A stretch of DNA of 64,000 bases, from assembly GCA_963971285.1 (NCBI GenBank), contig OZ020261.1:6079983-6143982 (forward strand), in the 5' to 3' direction. A model generated the notes under the pieces. The model saw nothing but the letters and a program-made list of their open reading frames with translations, was not told the origin of the DNA and ran no database searches. How positions within the stretch are numbered: position 1 is the first letter of the stretch; each line of letters starts with the position of its first letter. The position numbers were made by a program, and so were the translations under genes. Shown one piece after another: positions 11,503-23,112 of this stretch. Source of the stretch: Astropecten irregularis. Lineage: Eukaryota; Echinodermata; Asteroidea; Paxillosida; Astropectinidae.

Positions 11503-11631
11503 ATTATATACAATGCAGATTGCTATTATTCCCATCAAATTCTCCGTTATTCCACTTCTCGATGGTTATAATGCTCCATGACCCTGAGCCGATTTTACAA
11601 CACACTATATACAAACAATTTAAGATGAGTT

Positions 11632-12118
11632 TTCAAAGGAAGTATCATACTTTGGTAAGAGGCCAAAACAAATGTACGTATAACTTACAGGGTATCAAGA
11701 TTGTAGTGGTAGAAACATGCCGTTAAAACATTTTCCGCCCGAAATGGTGTATTTATCAAGAAATTAGTAAAACAACGACCGAACATCTTTTTGATCTTTT
11801 AAAAGATTAAAGAGAAAAGACTTTTCACTGTTTTCTCAAAAAGTAGTCACCGTATGGGACTGAAATTTTCACAGATGACTGTTACTGTATCTGTCTTGAA
11901 ATATTTGCCCATGAATCTGTATTTCTTTGATAAAAACCAAAGTATTTTGATATTACCTTTAAGAAAATACTGTGGCGGTTTTCACTTTTTTTTCTCAAAA
12001 AGTGGGCACCGTCTGGGACTGAAATGTTCTAAAATGACTGTTACTGTATCTGTCTTGATATTTTTGCACATGAATCTGTATTTCTTTGATTAAAACCAAA
12101 GTACGATACTACCTTTAA
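11632..12118 (+). mobile_element. family-1 TTAA MITE followed by a partial second copy
   Basis: The first copy ends CCAAAGTATTTTGATATTACCTTTAA at 11962. Right after it, the 3' half of another copy (from AAATACTGTGGCGG) runs to GTACGATACTACCTTTAA at 12118. As at 4241, copies abut at a TTAA. Confidence 0.85.
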
Positions 12119-12436
12119 AAGTCAGTATTTATCGCATGGCTGCGTGCCACATGGACGTATTTCAGAGATTGAAGTGCCGTGCGTCGTGTTTGTATTGTTT
12201 TCTGTTGGCAGTGCGTCTGTCGAAATGTCACAACGTGAAAAGTAAGTTTTGTTTTTCTCGGGGTGAAGATCATGTCATCATTTGTTAATAACCAGGCGTC
12301 CATACAACATAGATACAAAGAAATCATGTTCAAATGTCACTCGTGACGCGATACAATGAAAAGGAACAACCCCAGCAGCGATTGGTGGTTTGATTCTGAC
12401 GTCATTGCCGTCGGGTGGTGGTAGTCTAGCCTCATG
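12119..12436. other. intergenic with one CRE
   Basis: TGACGTCA at 12397-12404. Nothing else recognised. Confidence 0.35.
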
Positions 12437-12748
12437 GGGCCAAATTCATAAAGCTGCTTATACATGTATGGCTCAACAATTTGCTAAGCATGACATTTTC
12501 TGTCTTCATAAAAACAGGGTTAACAATCAAATTTCCATGTGTTGTGTATCACTCGGGTTTTTTTTTTTTTTGGTCATTGGCTGTTGTGCAGAATGCATAC
12601 GACAGCGCGTTAGCAGAACATGATCACGGTTACCCTATAAATTATTTGCTAACAGAGAGTCTTGCTTACGGATTCCATGAAATAGATTTCACGCGTAGCA
12701 GTGCCAGTTAGCACAAAAATAGGCTGTAACGGATTCCATGAAATTGGG
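12437..12748. mobile_element. family-4 MITE, variant
   Basis: Starts GGGGCCAAATTCATAAAGCTG and ends AACGGATTCCATGAAATTGGGC. The right end matches the subfamily at 38936-39554 rather than the one at 5271. Confidence 0.7.
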
Positions 12749-12751
12749 CTC

Positions 12752-12997
12752 AGGGACCAATTTCTTAAAACTGTTAAGCACAAAAAATGTGCTTAGCACA
12801 AAAATGTCTCGCCCAATAAACCAAACCACCGTTGAAAATTCCATTTGATATTCATGGTCAGCAAACAACAGCCAAAGAACAATCACAAGTGATACACAAC
12901 ATGTGGAAATTTGGTTGTTAACCCTGTTTTTAGTAAGACAGAAATGTCCTGCTTAGCAAATTTTTGTGCTTAACAGTTTTATGAAATTGGCCCCTGG
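12752..12997. mobile_element. family-4 MITE, inverted relative to 5271
   Basis: Starts ACCAATTTCTTAAAACTGTT and ends TTATGAAATTGGCCCC. The interior GAATTTTCAATGG-type phrase appears as the reverse complement of the 5271 copy. Confidence 0.8.
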
Positions 12998-13543
12998 TCT
13001 CACCTGCGTCCAGTTTATAATGAAGGTCAGCTTACAGCCCACGTGTCAACGCATGTGGCCAAAGCTTACATTTCGAGGACAGTCCAGTTAATAGTTATGA
13101 TTACGTGGGGGTTTTTTTCTTCAGTGGGGCCATTATCGCGATGTAATTCATAGGTTTTCACCGGATGGATACACAAGGTTAAAGCTGTAATTAATGATCT
13201 GTCTATATGGCAACTGGCGTAATGAACTGCCATACTGTCAATCATTATTGTGAATCATCTTTGATGTATATTATATGACCGGTAAGTTCCATTAATTATT
13301 GGTCATCCTCCCGGCGTCCTTGACGTTTTGTTGTTTTCCCTTGTTATCCTCTCAATACTAGCCTCCGGCCTTCCAAATCATCTCTTTGTTTGTGCTGAAT
13401 TATCGTCCTCGTTTTCACACGTTTCAGACCTATTTTGTTCTGGCGGACTTTCCATGCGTCACGGCATACGTAATACATGTACTTACCGTCTTTAGCCTTG
13501 GCTGAAACGATCCTGATAGGATTGAGTCCCTCCTATCGCTAAG
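12998..13543. other. intergenic, one 56-bp-family monomer
   Basis: A diverged monomer (GAAACGATCCTGATAGGATTG, CCCTCCTA) lies at about 13500-13537. Otherwise nothing recognised. Confidence 0.4.
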
Positions 13544-13775
13544 TAAAGGCGCCTTTCCATATGCGCGTTTTTTCATCCGCTGCGTATACGTTGCGTGTCC
13601 GTAGCGTTGCAAAAAAATTGATCATTATAAAAAAACAAGCGACCCTTTCCATATGTGCGCGTGCGTTTGAAAAGGTCGCGTGCGTCTTTTTAATGGGCAA
13701 TTTTAACGCACACGCAACGTACACGCAACGTATACGCAGCGGATGAAAAAACGCACATATGGAAAGGCACCTTAA
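13544..13775. mobile_element. Harbinger-like MITE with TAA duplication
   Basis: Element 13547-13772 has about 45-bp imperfect terminal repeats, AGGCGCCTTTCCATATG against the complement of CATATGGAAAGGCACCT. It is flanked by TAA at 13544-13546 and 13773-13775. A 3-bp TAA/TWA duplication fits PIF/Harbinger. No transposase. Confidence 0.75.
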
Positions 13776-13851
13776 TGGGAGACTTTGGAGAACCGGTCTT
13801 CAAGTCAACAGCGCACGCGCACGCACGCGCAAAACAACGCGCGCATGCTCA

Positions 13852-13960
13852 CAATACACGGGTTTACACTTCGGCGGCCATTTTAGCTTTTGATCGCAAC
13901 TTCAAAACAATTAGGCACTTTCAAGCATGCGCACTTTTCGAAGTGTAAACCCGTGTATTG
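13852..13960. mobile_element. nested 109-bp inverted-repeat element, copy a
   Basis: Begins CAATACACGGGTTTACACTT and ends with the exact inverted form CCCGTGTATTG; the CTTCG/CGAAG arms extend the pairing to about 20 bp. Sits inside the AATGGGAG element. Confidence 0.85.
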
Positions 13961-13968
13961 AGAAATTA

Positions 13969-14066
13969 CAATACACGGGTTTACACTTCGGCGGTTTTGA
14001 TTGCAACTTCAAAACGAGGCACTTTCACACGCATGCGCACTTTTCGAAGTGTAAACACGTGTATTG
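13969..14066. mobile_element. nested 98-bp inverted-repeat element, copy b
   Basis: Same ends as copy a (one change, CACGTGTATTG), separated from it by AGAAATTA. Probably duplicated in tandem from copy a. Confidence 0.85.
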
Positions 14067-14126
14067 CGCAAGCATGGTTTGCGCGTGCGCTGTTGACTCA
14101 AGACCATTTCTCCAAAGTCTCCCATT

Positions 14127-14304
14127 ATTATTTTGGTTGATGAACAGTTTGCGGCAGTTTATGACTGGTATTTAGCCTTCGAGAAAGATCCTTCTACAGC
14201 GGATCGAATCGTCAGGCCCTCCTAACTCCAAGCAGTTTGAAGCCTATATATTACAAGTCTTTATTTTGGTTGATGAACAATTTGCAGCAGTTTATTTCTT
14301 GTAA
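14127..14304. repeat. monomer of the 56-bp repeat family and its flank
   Basis: GAGAAAGATCCTTCTACAG, GATCGAATCGTCAGGCCC and TCCTAACTCCAAGCAG at 14176-14235. The flank ATTATTTTGGTTGATGAACA occurs on both sides (14127 and 14258). Confidence 0.7.
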
Positions 14305-14592
14305 TATTTTTTATCATACTTTGGTTGTTTATCAACGAAATACAGATGCACGGGCAAAAATACCAAGGAAAATACAGTTACAGTCATCTGTGAAAATTTC
14401 AGTTCCATACAGTGGCCACTTTTTGAGAAAACAATGAAAAACTGTCAGAGTATTTCGTAAGTCTTTTCCCTTTTATTTATGATCTTTAAAAGTTCAAAAA
14501 TTATTTTGGTCTCTGGTTTTACCCTTTTCTGGATACATACAGTATTTCAGGCAGAACAGTTTCGGTAAGCTACCAAATTATGATACTATTTA
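14305..14592 (-). mobile_element. family-1 TTAA MITE, shortened
   Basis: ATCATACTTTGGTTG at the left and ATTATGATACTATTTAA at the right. An internal deletion removes the CATCTTCATACC block. Confidence 0.8.
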
Positions 14593-15387
14593 AGCACATT
14601 AGCGCAACCTTTAAAACAATCAATGCACGATTGTTATTTTTTTTTCAGAACTACAGAAATGGTAAGCTGAGAAATGACACCAAGTTCTTGATAACGTCGG
14701 TAGATAGACATGAATGTTTTCATGAATAATGAATTGAAGCAATTGATATGACGCACGCGCTCAAAACCCACGCCAGGATGCCATTGTCCTCCGGGCATGA
14801 TGCACGCAGCTAACCCTCCCCCCCCCCCCCCCCCCCCCCATCCTCATCCTCCGCCCCTCCCCCGAGAAGATTTTTTGTAGCATCTTCAAAATGTCACAAA
14901 AACAAGAAAATGTGGCGTGATCCACGCAATTGAATTACCATGCTGTCATTATAGTGGGCATGTAGCGGCAACCTAAAAGCCGTGACGGTCGCACACGGTG
15001 AAAATCCTCCACAAATGGGAATTAACGTCAATCCACATAATTTTGTCTAAAACTTACGTGGGTGAAAAAAATGCAGTGATAAAACATTACAATGGAAGAT
15101 TTTGAGTGTCACATTTCGGATTGACTGTCTTTTTGTTTGTTTTTTGGCTAACTCAGCAGATTTTGACCGTTGGTCATATGGGAACTGTATACGGTAAATA
15201 CCGGTACCAAATCGCTGTTGAAGGAAGATGCATGGGTTTGTCATTTTTATTATTGCTTACGATCCGGATATTTTGCGGATTATTACTGAAGTTTTCTTGG
15301 GTGGATAAGACAAACTAAGGATACTTTAGGCCTACTTGGGTATTTCCCAAATGCTGTGTAACTATGATCATTACCCTAAACAACATC
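14593..15387. other. intergenic with a C homopolymer
   Basis: A run of about 22 C at 14817-14839 is followed by a C-rich stretch. The remainder is unassigned. Confidence 0.45.
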
Positions 15388-15790
15388 ATAAGCAACAACA
15401 ACACTGAAACAGCAGCAGCAGCAGCAACAACAACCGTGACAACAACAGCAACAACAACACCAACACCAGCAGCAGCAGCAGCAACAGCAGCGGCGGCAGC
15501 AAGCAAGCAATAACAGCAACAACAACAATGCAACAACAACAGTAGCAGCAACAGCAGTAAAAACAACAAGAGCAACAACAACAACCAACATCAGCAGCAA
15601 CAATAACAACACCAACAACAGCAACGTCAAGCAAGCAACAACAACAACAACAACACTGCAACAACAAGCAAGCAACAACAGCAACAACTACACTGCAACA
15701 ACAAGCAAGCAACAACAGCAACAACTACACTGCAACAACAGCAGCAGCAACAACATAGCAGCAGCAACACTGCAACAACAACAAACAAGA
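15388..15790. repeat. compound CAA/CAG microsatellite, about 400 bp
   Basis: Interspersed CAA and CAG trinucleotides with AAGCAAGCAACAAC insertions repeated several times after 15630. The Leu/Cys/Val-rich reverse-strand frames here are artefacts of composition. Confidence 0.95.
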
Positions 15791-16089
15791 ACAAATCATG
15801 GGCTTGCATTTGAAGGTGTTTTCAGAAAACTTGAAGGAGCTAGACTTAACAACACTCTCCATATTCACTGCCGGTTGTTTTTCATTAGTTGTCATCCATT
15901 TGGGTTGACCGCTTAATCCTCAAGCCTGACATGGGAAATGTGGCACGTACATTGACCGTCAATTTCCGTCGTTTTATCGGGACAAGTGCCACCAAGTTCG
16001 CGATGCAAAACAAATTTTCTATCAACCACTTCCAGCCGGTCGTCTGCATGGGCCAGTATGACGTCACAGTGGGTTTGTTTGATAGGGAA

Positions 16090-16441
16090 TTAAAGGTAGT
16101 ATCATACTTTGGTAAGAAACCAAAACAGAAATGTTCACAAATTTACGCACAACTTACATGGTATGCAGATGGTGGTATAGAAACATAAACATGTTCCACC
16201 TGAAATGGTGTATTTATCCAGAAATTAGCCAAACAACGACCGAAAATCTTTTTGATCTTAAAGATCAAAAATACAACAGAAAAGACTTAAGAAATACTGT
16301 GGCCGTTTTTCACTGTTTTCTCAAAGGTGGGCACTTGTATTGGACTGAAATTTTCACAGATGACTGTTACTGTATCTGCTGTATATTGTTGCCCGTGAAT
16401 CTGTATTTCTTTGATAAAATCAAAATATGATATTACCTTTG
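16090..16441 (+). mobile_element. family-1 TTAA MITE
   Basis: TTAAAGGTAGTATCATAC at 16090. The right end, ATATGATATTACCTTTGA, has lost the last A of TTAA. The CRE at 16059-16066 lies 24 bp to its left. Confidence 0.88.
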
Positions 16442-16739
16442 AGTCCAGCAAGGCTGTTTTCAGCTATAGTTGTAGTTTTTATGTGACAACATTCTGCGCA
16501 AAAAACCATGCTCCAAAGGACATTAACGTTAATATTATGCGAAAATTTAGTAAGATATTCTGCGGGGAATATGTGGCTTATAGGCTACTTTCTCCATAAC
16601 TTAATTGTACCAATTTCGTAGAGCTGCTTCTAAGCCAAACGTTTGTGCTAAACGGGTATTATTTGTCTTAGTCAGCATATACGGACACACGGATAGCAGC
16701 GCAAATCTCGTGCACGTAGTCTAACTTTTTCATCTTTTC

Positions 16740-16925
16740 ATTGAAAGGTGAACAAAGAAAATTTGACTGGAGCAGGATTCGAACCGGCGACCTCCTAAAT
16801 ACCCTACAGGTGCTCTACCAACTGAGCCATACCCTACTTGGTGGTGTCCTTAATAGTCAATTATCTTTTGCTTGTTTGGCAGTCAGAAGCCATGAAACCA
16901 CTCACATACTACTGCTGATTGCTTT
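16740..16925 (-). mobile_element. SINE S1 copy
   Basis: Reverse-strand core GGATTCGAACCGGCGACC and GCTCTACCAACTGAGCCAT, bounded by GTGAACAAAGAAAA and by GGCAGTCAGAAGCCATGAAA. Confidence 0.88.
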
Positions 16926-17751
16926 TACTATTTCGGCTGATTTTTAGCTTACCGTGAAAACATGCCAATCAACTTTTTCTTAACTGCTTGCAGCTTTACG
17001 AAATCTAACTCGAATTGAACTATAGGTAAGGCTTGCGGAGACACCATGTACACTCTTTTCGGAAGTTGTGTACGTGGTCCTGAGAAGGACCAGTGGGAGA
17101 AAATAATAGTATCGACGTTTCGATCAGTGTGCTCTGGACATCTTCAGGAGAGAGAGAGTGCCGGACTGTGTGGGTGTGCATGCTTATAATGAATTGGTTG
17201 CTGGTTGGATTGCCCCCCCCCCCACCTCCAACCTCCTCGTCCGTGTGACACATACCACCATAAGACGTCCTTTATGTGCCATACATTGTTAAAGGGCGAA
17301 TTCCAAAGGCTCTCCGATTCGAATACCACTCGAGCCACAGAGTGACGTCATCATACGAAGAGGCCAATGGGTGCGTTCGTCTAGCTTTCACGAGTCGACA
17401 CCAATTAACCTCGTCACTATACCCTCTCGCTTGTTTTGCGTAGCATACACCACCATTTCCAGGTTAGGACTGCCCCGTGGAAGGTAAACGAACTGGCACC
17501 TTAAAAACAAAACACTCAAAATACCGCGCAAAGATCAGGCGCAGACGGCATCAATTTCAGAAACAGCGCCCTCTATGATAATTTATCTCTCAGGTGCAGT
17601 TTCAAGGACCAGCCGATGTCGGTATTCATTTTCCCCCACACTATATTGAACATGTCAACTGCATGTTTGTAACATTGCGAATCCGAACAAAATTGCCATT
17701 TTCATTTCTTTAAAGCATGGAGGTAGAAATAGTATGTTTCTACCTCTATGT
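16926..17751. other. intergenic with one CRE
   Basis: TGACGTCA at 17343-17350. A short C run with CCACCTCC lies near 17213-17232. No gene. Confidence 0.4.
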
Positions 17752-18130
17752 TTAAGGGTAGTATCATACTTTGGTAAGCCTGAAACCAAAATAGAAATGT
17801 TCACAGATTTACATATAACTTTAATACAGGGTATAAAGATGGTGCTGGTAGAAACATACCGTTAACATTTTTCCGTCTGAAATGGTGTATTTATCCAGAA
17901 ATGAGTAAAACAACGACCACAAATCTTTTTGATCTTTTAAAAGATCAAAAATAAAAGAGGAAAGACTTAAGAAATATACTGTGGCTGTTCTTCACTGTTT
18001 TCTCAAAAAGTGGGCACCGTATGGGACTGAAATTTTCACAGAATGATGACTGTTACTGTATCTGTCTTGATATTTTTGCCCATGAATCTGTATTTCTCCG
18101 ACAAAAACCAAAGTATAATACTACCTTTAA
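17752..18130 (+). mobile_element. family-1 TTAA MITE
   Basis: Left end TTAAGGGTAGTATCATAC, right end AGTATAATACTACCTTTAA, GATCTTTTAAAAGATC in the centre. Confidence 0.9.
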
Positions 18131-18818
18131 GTAACCAAAATTAAGGCTTTTAACAGAATTTGGCGTTTAGTGCCAATTCAGAAGTTATGAAAAGATTATC
18201 ACTTTGCACAAAGGTTAATGACCTCTTATTATTGTAAAGTCAACCTTTTATTTGTGCAAGAGAGTGAGTGATATGAATGACAGTAAATTCACGTCGTATG
18301 CCATTAGATTATACATGATGATAATCGGTCCATGTCTTGGAATTATATAATTTAATCCTTGTCGAAACCTATAGAGGGATTATAGGTCTGTGTGATCGGC
18401 GCGAGAGGTGCACCACACTAAATAGCTCAAAAATCAATGGGCCTAGCTGATTATCATCAAATGTTTTTAAAATATATTTAGGGTGTCGTGCAATTAATAT
18501 ATTGTGTAATTAGGACGCGTCGGGTTATCACAACCTGGGGGTTCAGTGCTTCAGCCTGTTGTGGAGACTTTAGTTACACGAAAAAGAATACTGACAAGAA
18601 AAAAGGAACGGAATCGAATAACGGTATTCCTATTAGGATTCACGAAGAAAATAGGATGAGAATACCTCCGAAAGTATTTTTCAAATAAAATAATATAACC
18701 AAAAAAAAGAAAGAAAAGAAAATAGGAAATACATCTGATCTCCCTGAATCTTTAACCATGTTAGTATTTTTCTCCAAAAGTTTAGCCTTTCAGGACGCCA
18801 TTTTCGAAGGGGAGGTTT
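18131..18818. other. intergenic, nothing recognised
   Basis: AT-rich, with an A/G-rich patch at 18680-18730. No supported gene. Confidence 0.4.
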
Positions 18819-19089
18819 TTAAAGGTACTTTGGTTTTTATCAAAGAAATGCAGATTCATGGGCAAAAATACCAAGACAGATACAGTAACAGTCATCTGTG
18901 GAAATGTCATCTTTTCTCTTTTATTTTTTATCTTAAAAAGATCAAAAAGATTTTTGGTCATTGTTTAACTAATTTCTGGATAAATACACCATTTCAGGCG
19001 GAAAGATTTTAATGGTATGTTTCTACCACCACCATCTTCATACCCTGTAAGTTATACGGTCTCTTACCAAAGTATGATACTACCTTTAA
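18819..19089 (-). mobile_element. family-1 TTAA MITE with internal deletion
   Basis: Starts TTAAAGGTACTTTGG, missing the ATCATA part of the terminal repeat, and ends GTATGATACTACCTTTAA. The closest complete MITE upstream of the proposed promoter. Confidence 0.85.
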
Positions 19090-19740
19090 ATCACCGTCTT
19101 TGTATAATGGCTGCATGTGACCGTAATAGGTTGTTTTTGTCTTCTCACTTCTCAATATTGTTTCATATCCCTTTAAGATTTTAATCAAGTCTGACAGCCG
19201 CCGCAGCACGCAGGACACCCGATTAATCAATGGATTACGTAACAGTTGACGGTTCCGATCCTCAGCCTACTCCAAATAGCCAATCAGAATGAGTTTCGCT
19301 CTTAATATGTTCAAAAACAGTCGCCAAGTAGTTTCTCTGAAAGTACAGTCGAAAGGCTTGTTGTTGACTGGGAAATAAAGACATTTCTTAAAATAAAGTA
19401 TTTGCGTAAGCAATATCAGTATTTTTCGTCGCTGGATTTTGTCACTTGTTATTCTACTGCATGTAATGACTTGTTTGTTTATTCAGCCTTTAGCTAAAAA
19501 TAAAAACGAACTGGAGCGCGGACATAAAATAAAAAAAAATATACACAATAACATGTCACCAAAAAATGTTTGTGAAGTTATTTGCTATTTTTAACGCGAT
19601 TGCCTTTTTTTATCAATGGAAATTTATGTTGGGCGTATGATGTTATTTTTAGTCTTGTCGTAATTTGGCTAAAGGCTTGTAAGAGAGATATTAAACCAGG
19701 TGCTTTGAGAGAGAAAAAAAATCATTAAAGTGCATACACC
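19090..19740. other. upstream region, unassigned
   Basis: AT-rich with no recurring repeat. A transition to higher CpG content begins near 19870. Confidence 0.4.
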
Positions 19741-19879
19741 GTGATTTGTTAACTGTATGCACCTGATTGTGTACATGTACGGGGTTTGCTTAAACCGTAT
19801 ACCAAGCATAATATCACAACCGCAGCTCCATCGCGTTGTGGTGATAAAACCGCTATGAAAAAAAAAAATTGTGCGTACC

Positions 19880-20035
19880 TAGGCCGGGCAATTTGCGTCA
19901 TCGCAGCCCGGGACGTTGCCAGGGCAACTAATAGGGAGTCTCGAGGCACGGCCGCGCCCCCCTCGAAGCCTGGAATGACGTCATAAATTGACGTCCGCGA
20001 AAAAACTCCCGCGACTTGTATATTGGATGGATGCA
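19880..20035 (+). promoter_or_regulatory. candidate SIK promoter/enhancer block: CRE-like sites and RFX X-box
   Basis: Within 110 bp of locally GC-rich DNA lie TTGCGTCA (about 19893), an X-box GTTGCC-AG-GGCAAC (19915-19928), a CCGCGCCCCCC KLF/Sp-like box (about 19952), a perfect CRE TGACGTCA (19976-19983) and a half CRE TGACGTC (about 19989). It lies 1.2 kb before the start codon. CRE control of SIK1 is established in mammals; control here is inferred. There is no clear TATA box, although GTATAT at about 20018 is possible. Confidence 0.4.
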
Positions 20036-21122
20036 AACCGCGCGTGTGTTATGCTATATGCATGGTGCTGTGCATGTTATACGCTGTGTGTATGGTGAAA
20101 ACACAATCAACGTAAGCAATATATAGATGCCTAGTATGTGATCGTGATGCTGTGTGTATGGATTAACAAAAAAAATATATGCCACACCGGTGACTGAGGA
20201 AAAAATGTGGTACTGGCTGCTGTCAGTAGAACGAGTTCATCTAATCTACAGCCCTTTTTTGGCTGGACAGAAAGCCTAACGGACCGATCGTTCACTTCCA
20301 GGGGCTGGCCGTCATCAGTGTGGAAATTAGGGGGCTGTATTCCCACCACGAGAGGAGTGGACTGGACGCAAAGAAAAAACGCTATAAAGGCCCCCGATGG
20401 GATGGCGACGCATCGGTGATTTGTAATATTCATCATCACCGTCTGTGTGTGTTTGGAGTGAGTGCTGCGATCAACGGGACCAGGGGCTATTGTTTGTGGA
20501 GAGAGCAGCGTGAATCGACGGTAGATGTCGGCCGTGGAAATGACTCAGTCCACGGTAGGTTTCTTTGTGCGTGTGCCGGTCACCGCATCATCATCATCAT
20601 CAGCAGCTGCTTCGTAACCGATGGTCTTTTTAACATCGGGGACACTCTGAACGCAGACTTTTCCAGGCAAAACAACGAGGGCGTATAACAACATCACATT
20701 GACGTACTGACGTGGAAATAGTGATAATCCAAATAGCCGGAAGTGGGGAAAAGAGATAGGAAACGACAAAAAAATGCTATAAATATTTTGGTTAACGTAC
20801 ATTGTGTATGTACGAGTTGTTGCAGTCGTGAGCATGACTGGGTCGAATGCCATTCATTTGTGTGTAATAAGACCAAGCATAACACTACATACTGTAGTAA
20901 CTGCACCGTGTATAAACACTAATGAGCAAATATCATGACCATTATTACGTTATCTTATCTTTATTTATTTATTTTACCTGATTTATCATCATCACTTGCC
21001 CCCTGCTGAGCTGTTCTAAAGTGATACCCTACCTCTTTTCAACAACAAAAACCCAAAATAATTCTCTTTAATTAAATAATTCCTCCTTGCGCCCACTGCA
21101 CTTCGCTGATTTTGCTCGCTAG
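20036..21122 (+). other. probable 5' leader region, possible non-coding first exon and intron
   Basis: A donor-like CACG-GTAGGT (GT at 20555-20556) and an acceptor-like pyrimidine-rich stretch ending CTCGCTAG at 21121-21122 could delimit a 5' UTR intron. No conserved frame covers the region: the 102- to 122-codon frames at 20131-20688 overlap on opposite strands. Transcript data would decide. Confidence 0.25.
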
Positions 21123-21174
21123 AGGAAAAACAAAGAACCGTTTATCGCTGGAAAGAATTGGAAAGATTGACTAG

Positions 21175-21354
<180 letters not shown>

Positions 21355-21923
21355 TAATTGTTCCCAACTTGACCATGTTGACCGTTTCAAAATGTCCACC
21401 CCTTCCCCATATCCCATCTTCAAAATCATTTTCATTGATCTGACCCAGCACAGACTCCCCCCTCCCCCTACCCGCTCCCCAAACAAAATCATGCAAAGAT
21501 TTCCATACCTAACCAATACTTGACATCCTGTGCACAAACCCTATGGGACTGAACCGAAGAATGCTTTTAAAGATTTTTTTTTCTTTAAAATAGATTAAAT
21601 TTAAGTTAAACATCAAATTCCATACAGTATGCATTACAAATATTAACATGGCTTTTAATATTTTATTGTCAGCTGTGTCATGGAATCTTCCAAATCATTT
21701 CATGAAATCTGTAATAATTTCATTTCATTAATAATAGGGGCCTATTACTATACACTGAGCATACATGTATTACCATACAGTGTACATATTTATGGTAACT
21801 TAGTATGCCTACTGTTACTGTTTACATAATGTGCAGTTTTTAAGTTTTTATATTCCTTTTTACCAATTAACAGTTAATCATTATACCTTACATTTGCTAA
21901 TTAATGCAAGAAGTATCAAATAA

Positions 21924-22075
21924 CCATAAGGGAAACTGACTGAAATTAAAGTCAGTGAAAAGTGAACAAAGAAAAATTGACTGGGGTAGGACTCGAACCG
22001 GTGACCTCCTGAATACCGTTACAGGCGCTCTACCAACTGAGCTTTCCCAGCCCTACATTGGTGGTGTCCCATTGC
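21924..22075 (-). mobile_element. SINE S1 copy
   Basis: Tail phrase ATAACCATAAGGGAAACTG at the left, then the complement of the tRNA-like core (GGACTCGAACCGGTGACC, CTCTACCAACTGAGC). Truncated at its 5' end near GGTGGTGTCCC. Confidence 0.88.
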
Positions 22076-22259
22076 AAGAATTTTGAGAAATTATGTTCTC
22101 TATGATGTCTCAATGTACATGTACATTATGTGTAGGCACCCCCCTCCTCCCACACAGAAAAGTACCAGAAGATATGAAATTAATACAATTAAATACAAAT
22201 TAATACATTGTATACATATGTGCATGTTTGTATGTATACATGAAAATCAAAATAGTAAA

Positions 22260-22770
22260 GATTTGCAATATTAATATGACATGCATGTTCATGTACATAC
22301 TTTTTTTTTGTAATTAATTTTGTACCAACAGTACCAAAATACATATTAAAGGTTTGCAATATTAATATGACATGCATGTTCATGTACATGTATGTAATTA
22401 ATTTTGTACCAAAAATACCAAAATACATATTAAAGGTTTGCAATATTGATATGACATGCTTTTTTCATGTACATGTAATTAATTCTATGTACAAGTACCA
22501 AAAATACCAAAATACATGACATGCATGTTCATGTACACATAATACATGTCATTAATTTTATTTACATGGAGTACATAAGTAAAATTAATGACATGTACAT
22601 GAACAAGCATGCCATATCAATATTGCAAACCATGTATTTTGGTATTTTTGGTACTGTACATGTCATGTACCAAAAATACCCACATACATATTAAAGGTTT
22701 GCAATATTAATATATGACATGCATGTTCATGTACATGTAATTAATTTTATGTACATGTAATTACATTTTT
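22260..22770. repeat. AT-rich tandem array, about 85-bp unit, with an inverted unit
   Basis: The unit begins TTTGCAATATTAATATGACA, contains CATGCATGTTCATGTACATG and TAATTAATTTTGTACC, and ends AAATACATATTAAAG. Direct copies start near 22262, 22353, 22438 and 22697; an inverted copy spans about 22560-22640. The mixture of direct and inverted units gives strong foldback potential. Confidence 0.88.
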
Positions 22771-23112
22771 GAAATACTGGACAGGTCTTGCTGTAATAAA
22801 AAATAATAAATTTGACAAAATTTCCATAAAAATCCCACCCACACATAGGAAATTACAATTCTATCAGATTTGTACTGTATCAGATTTTGACATATTTTAA
22901 AATCAAATCCAAAATAATATTGCCCACCTCATTCAAGGCTTTGTGCAAATTGAAGCCAGAATTGCACTTTCCAGCAAATTTGTTTTTATAGATATGACCT
23001 TGGTCAGTATAAAGTGCTCTCTTAGAATGCTATAGGCCTACATGTACAACATGTGCCTATTGCTTTCTCTATATCAAAACAGGATTTTATGATATAATGT
23101 CATAGTGTAGTG

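Larger units (their letters stand above)
13774..14126. mobile_element. AATGGGAG-ended MITE carrying two nested elements
   Basis: Outer ends AATGGGAGACTTTGGAGAA and TTCTCCAAAGTCTCCCATT, with CG-rich CAGCGCACGCGC arms inside. The interior 13852-14066 is an insertion relative to the simpler copy at 33316-33460. It abuts the TAA-flanked element on its left. Confidence 0.85.

Noticed and set aside
15315..15809. Several reverse-strand Leu/Val/Cys/Ala-rich frames of up to 112 codons
   Set aside because: Composition artefact of the CAA/CAG compound repeat read backwards.
20131..20853. Overlapping frames of 102-122 codons on both strands upstream of SIK
   Set aside because: They overlap each other on opposite strands in the presumed 5' leader, and none resembles a known protein.
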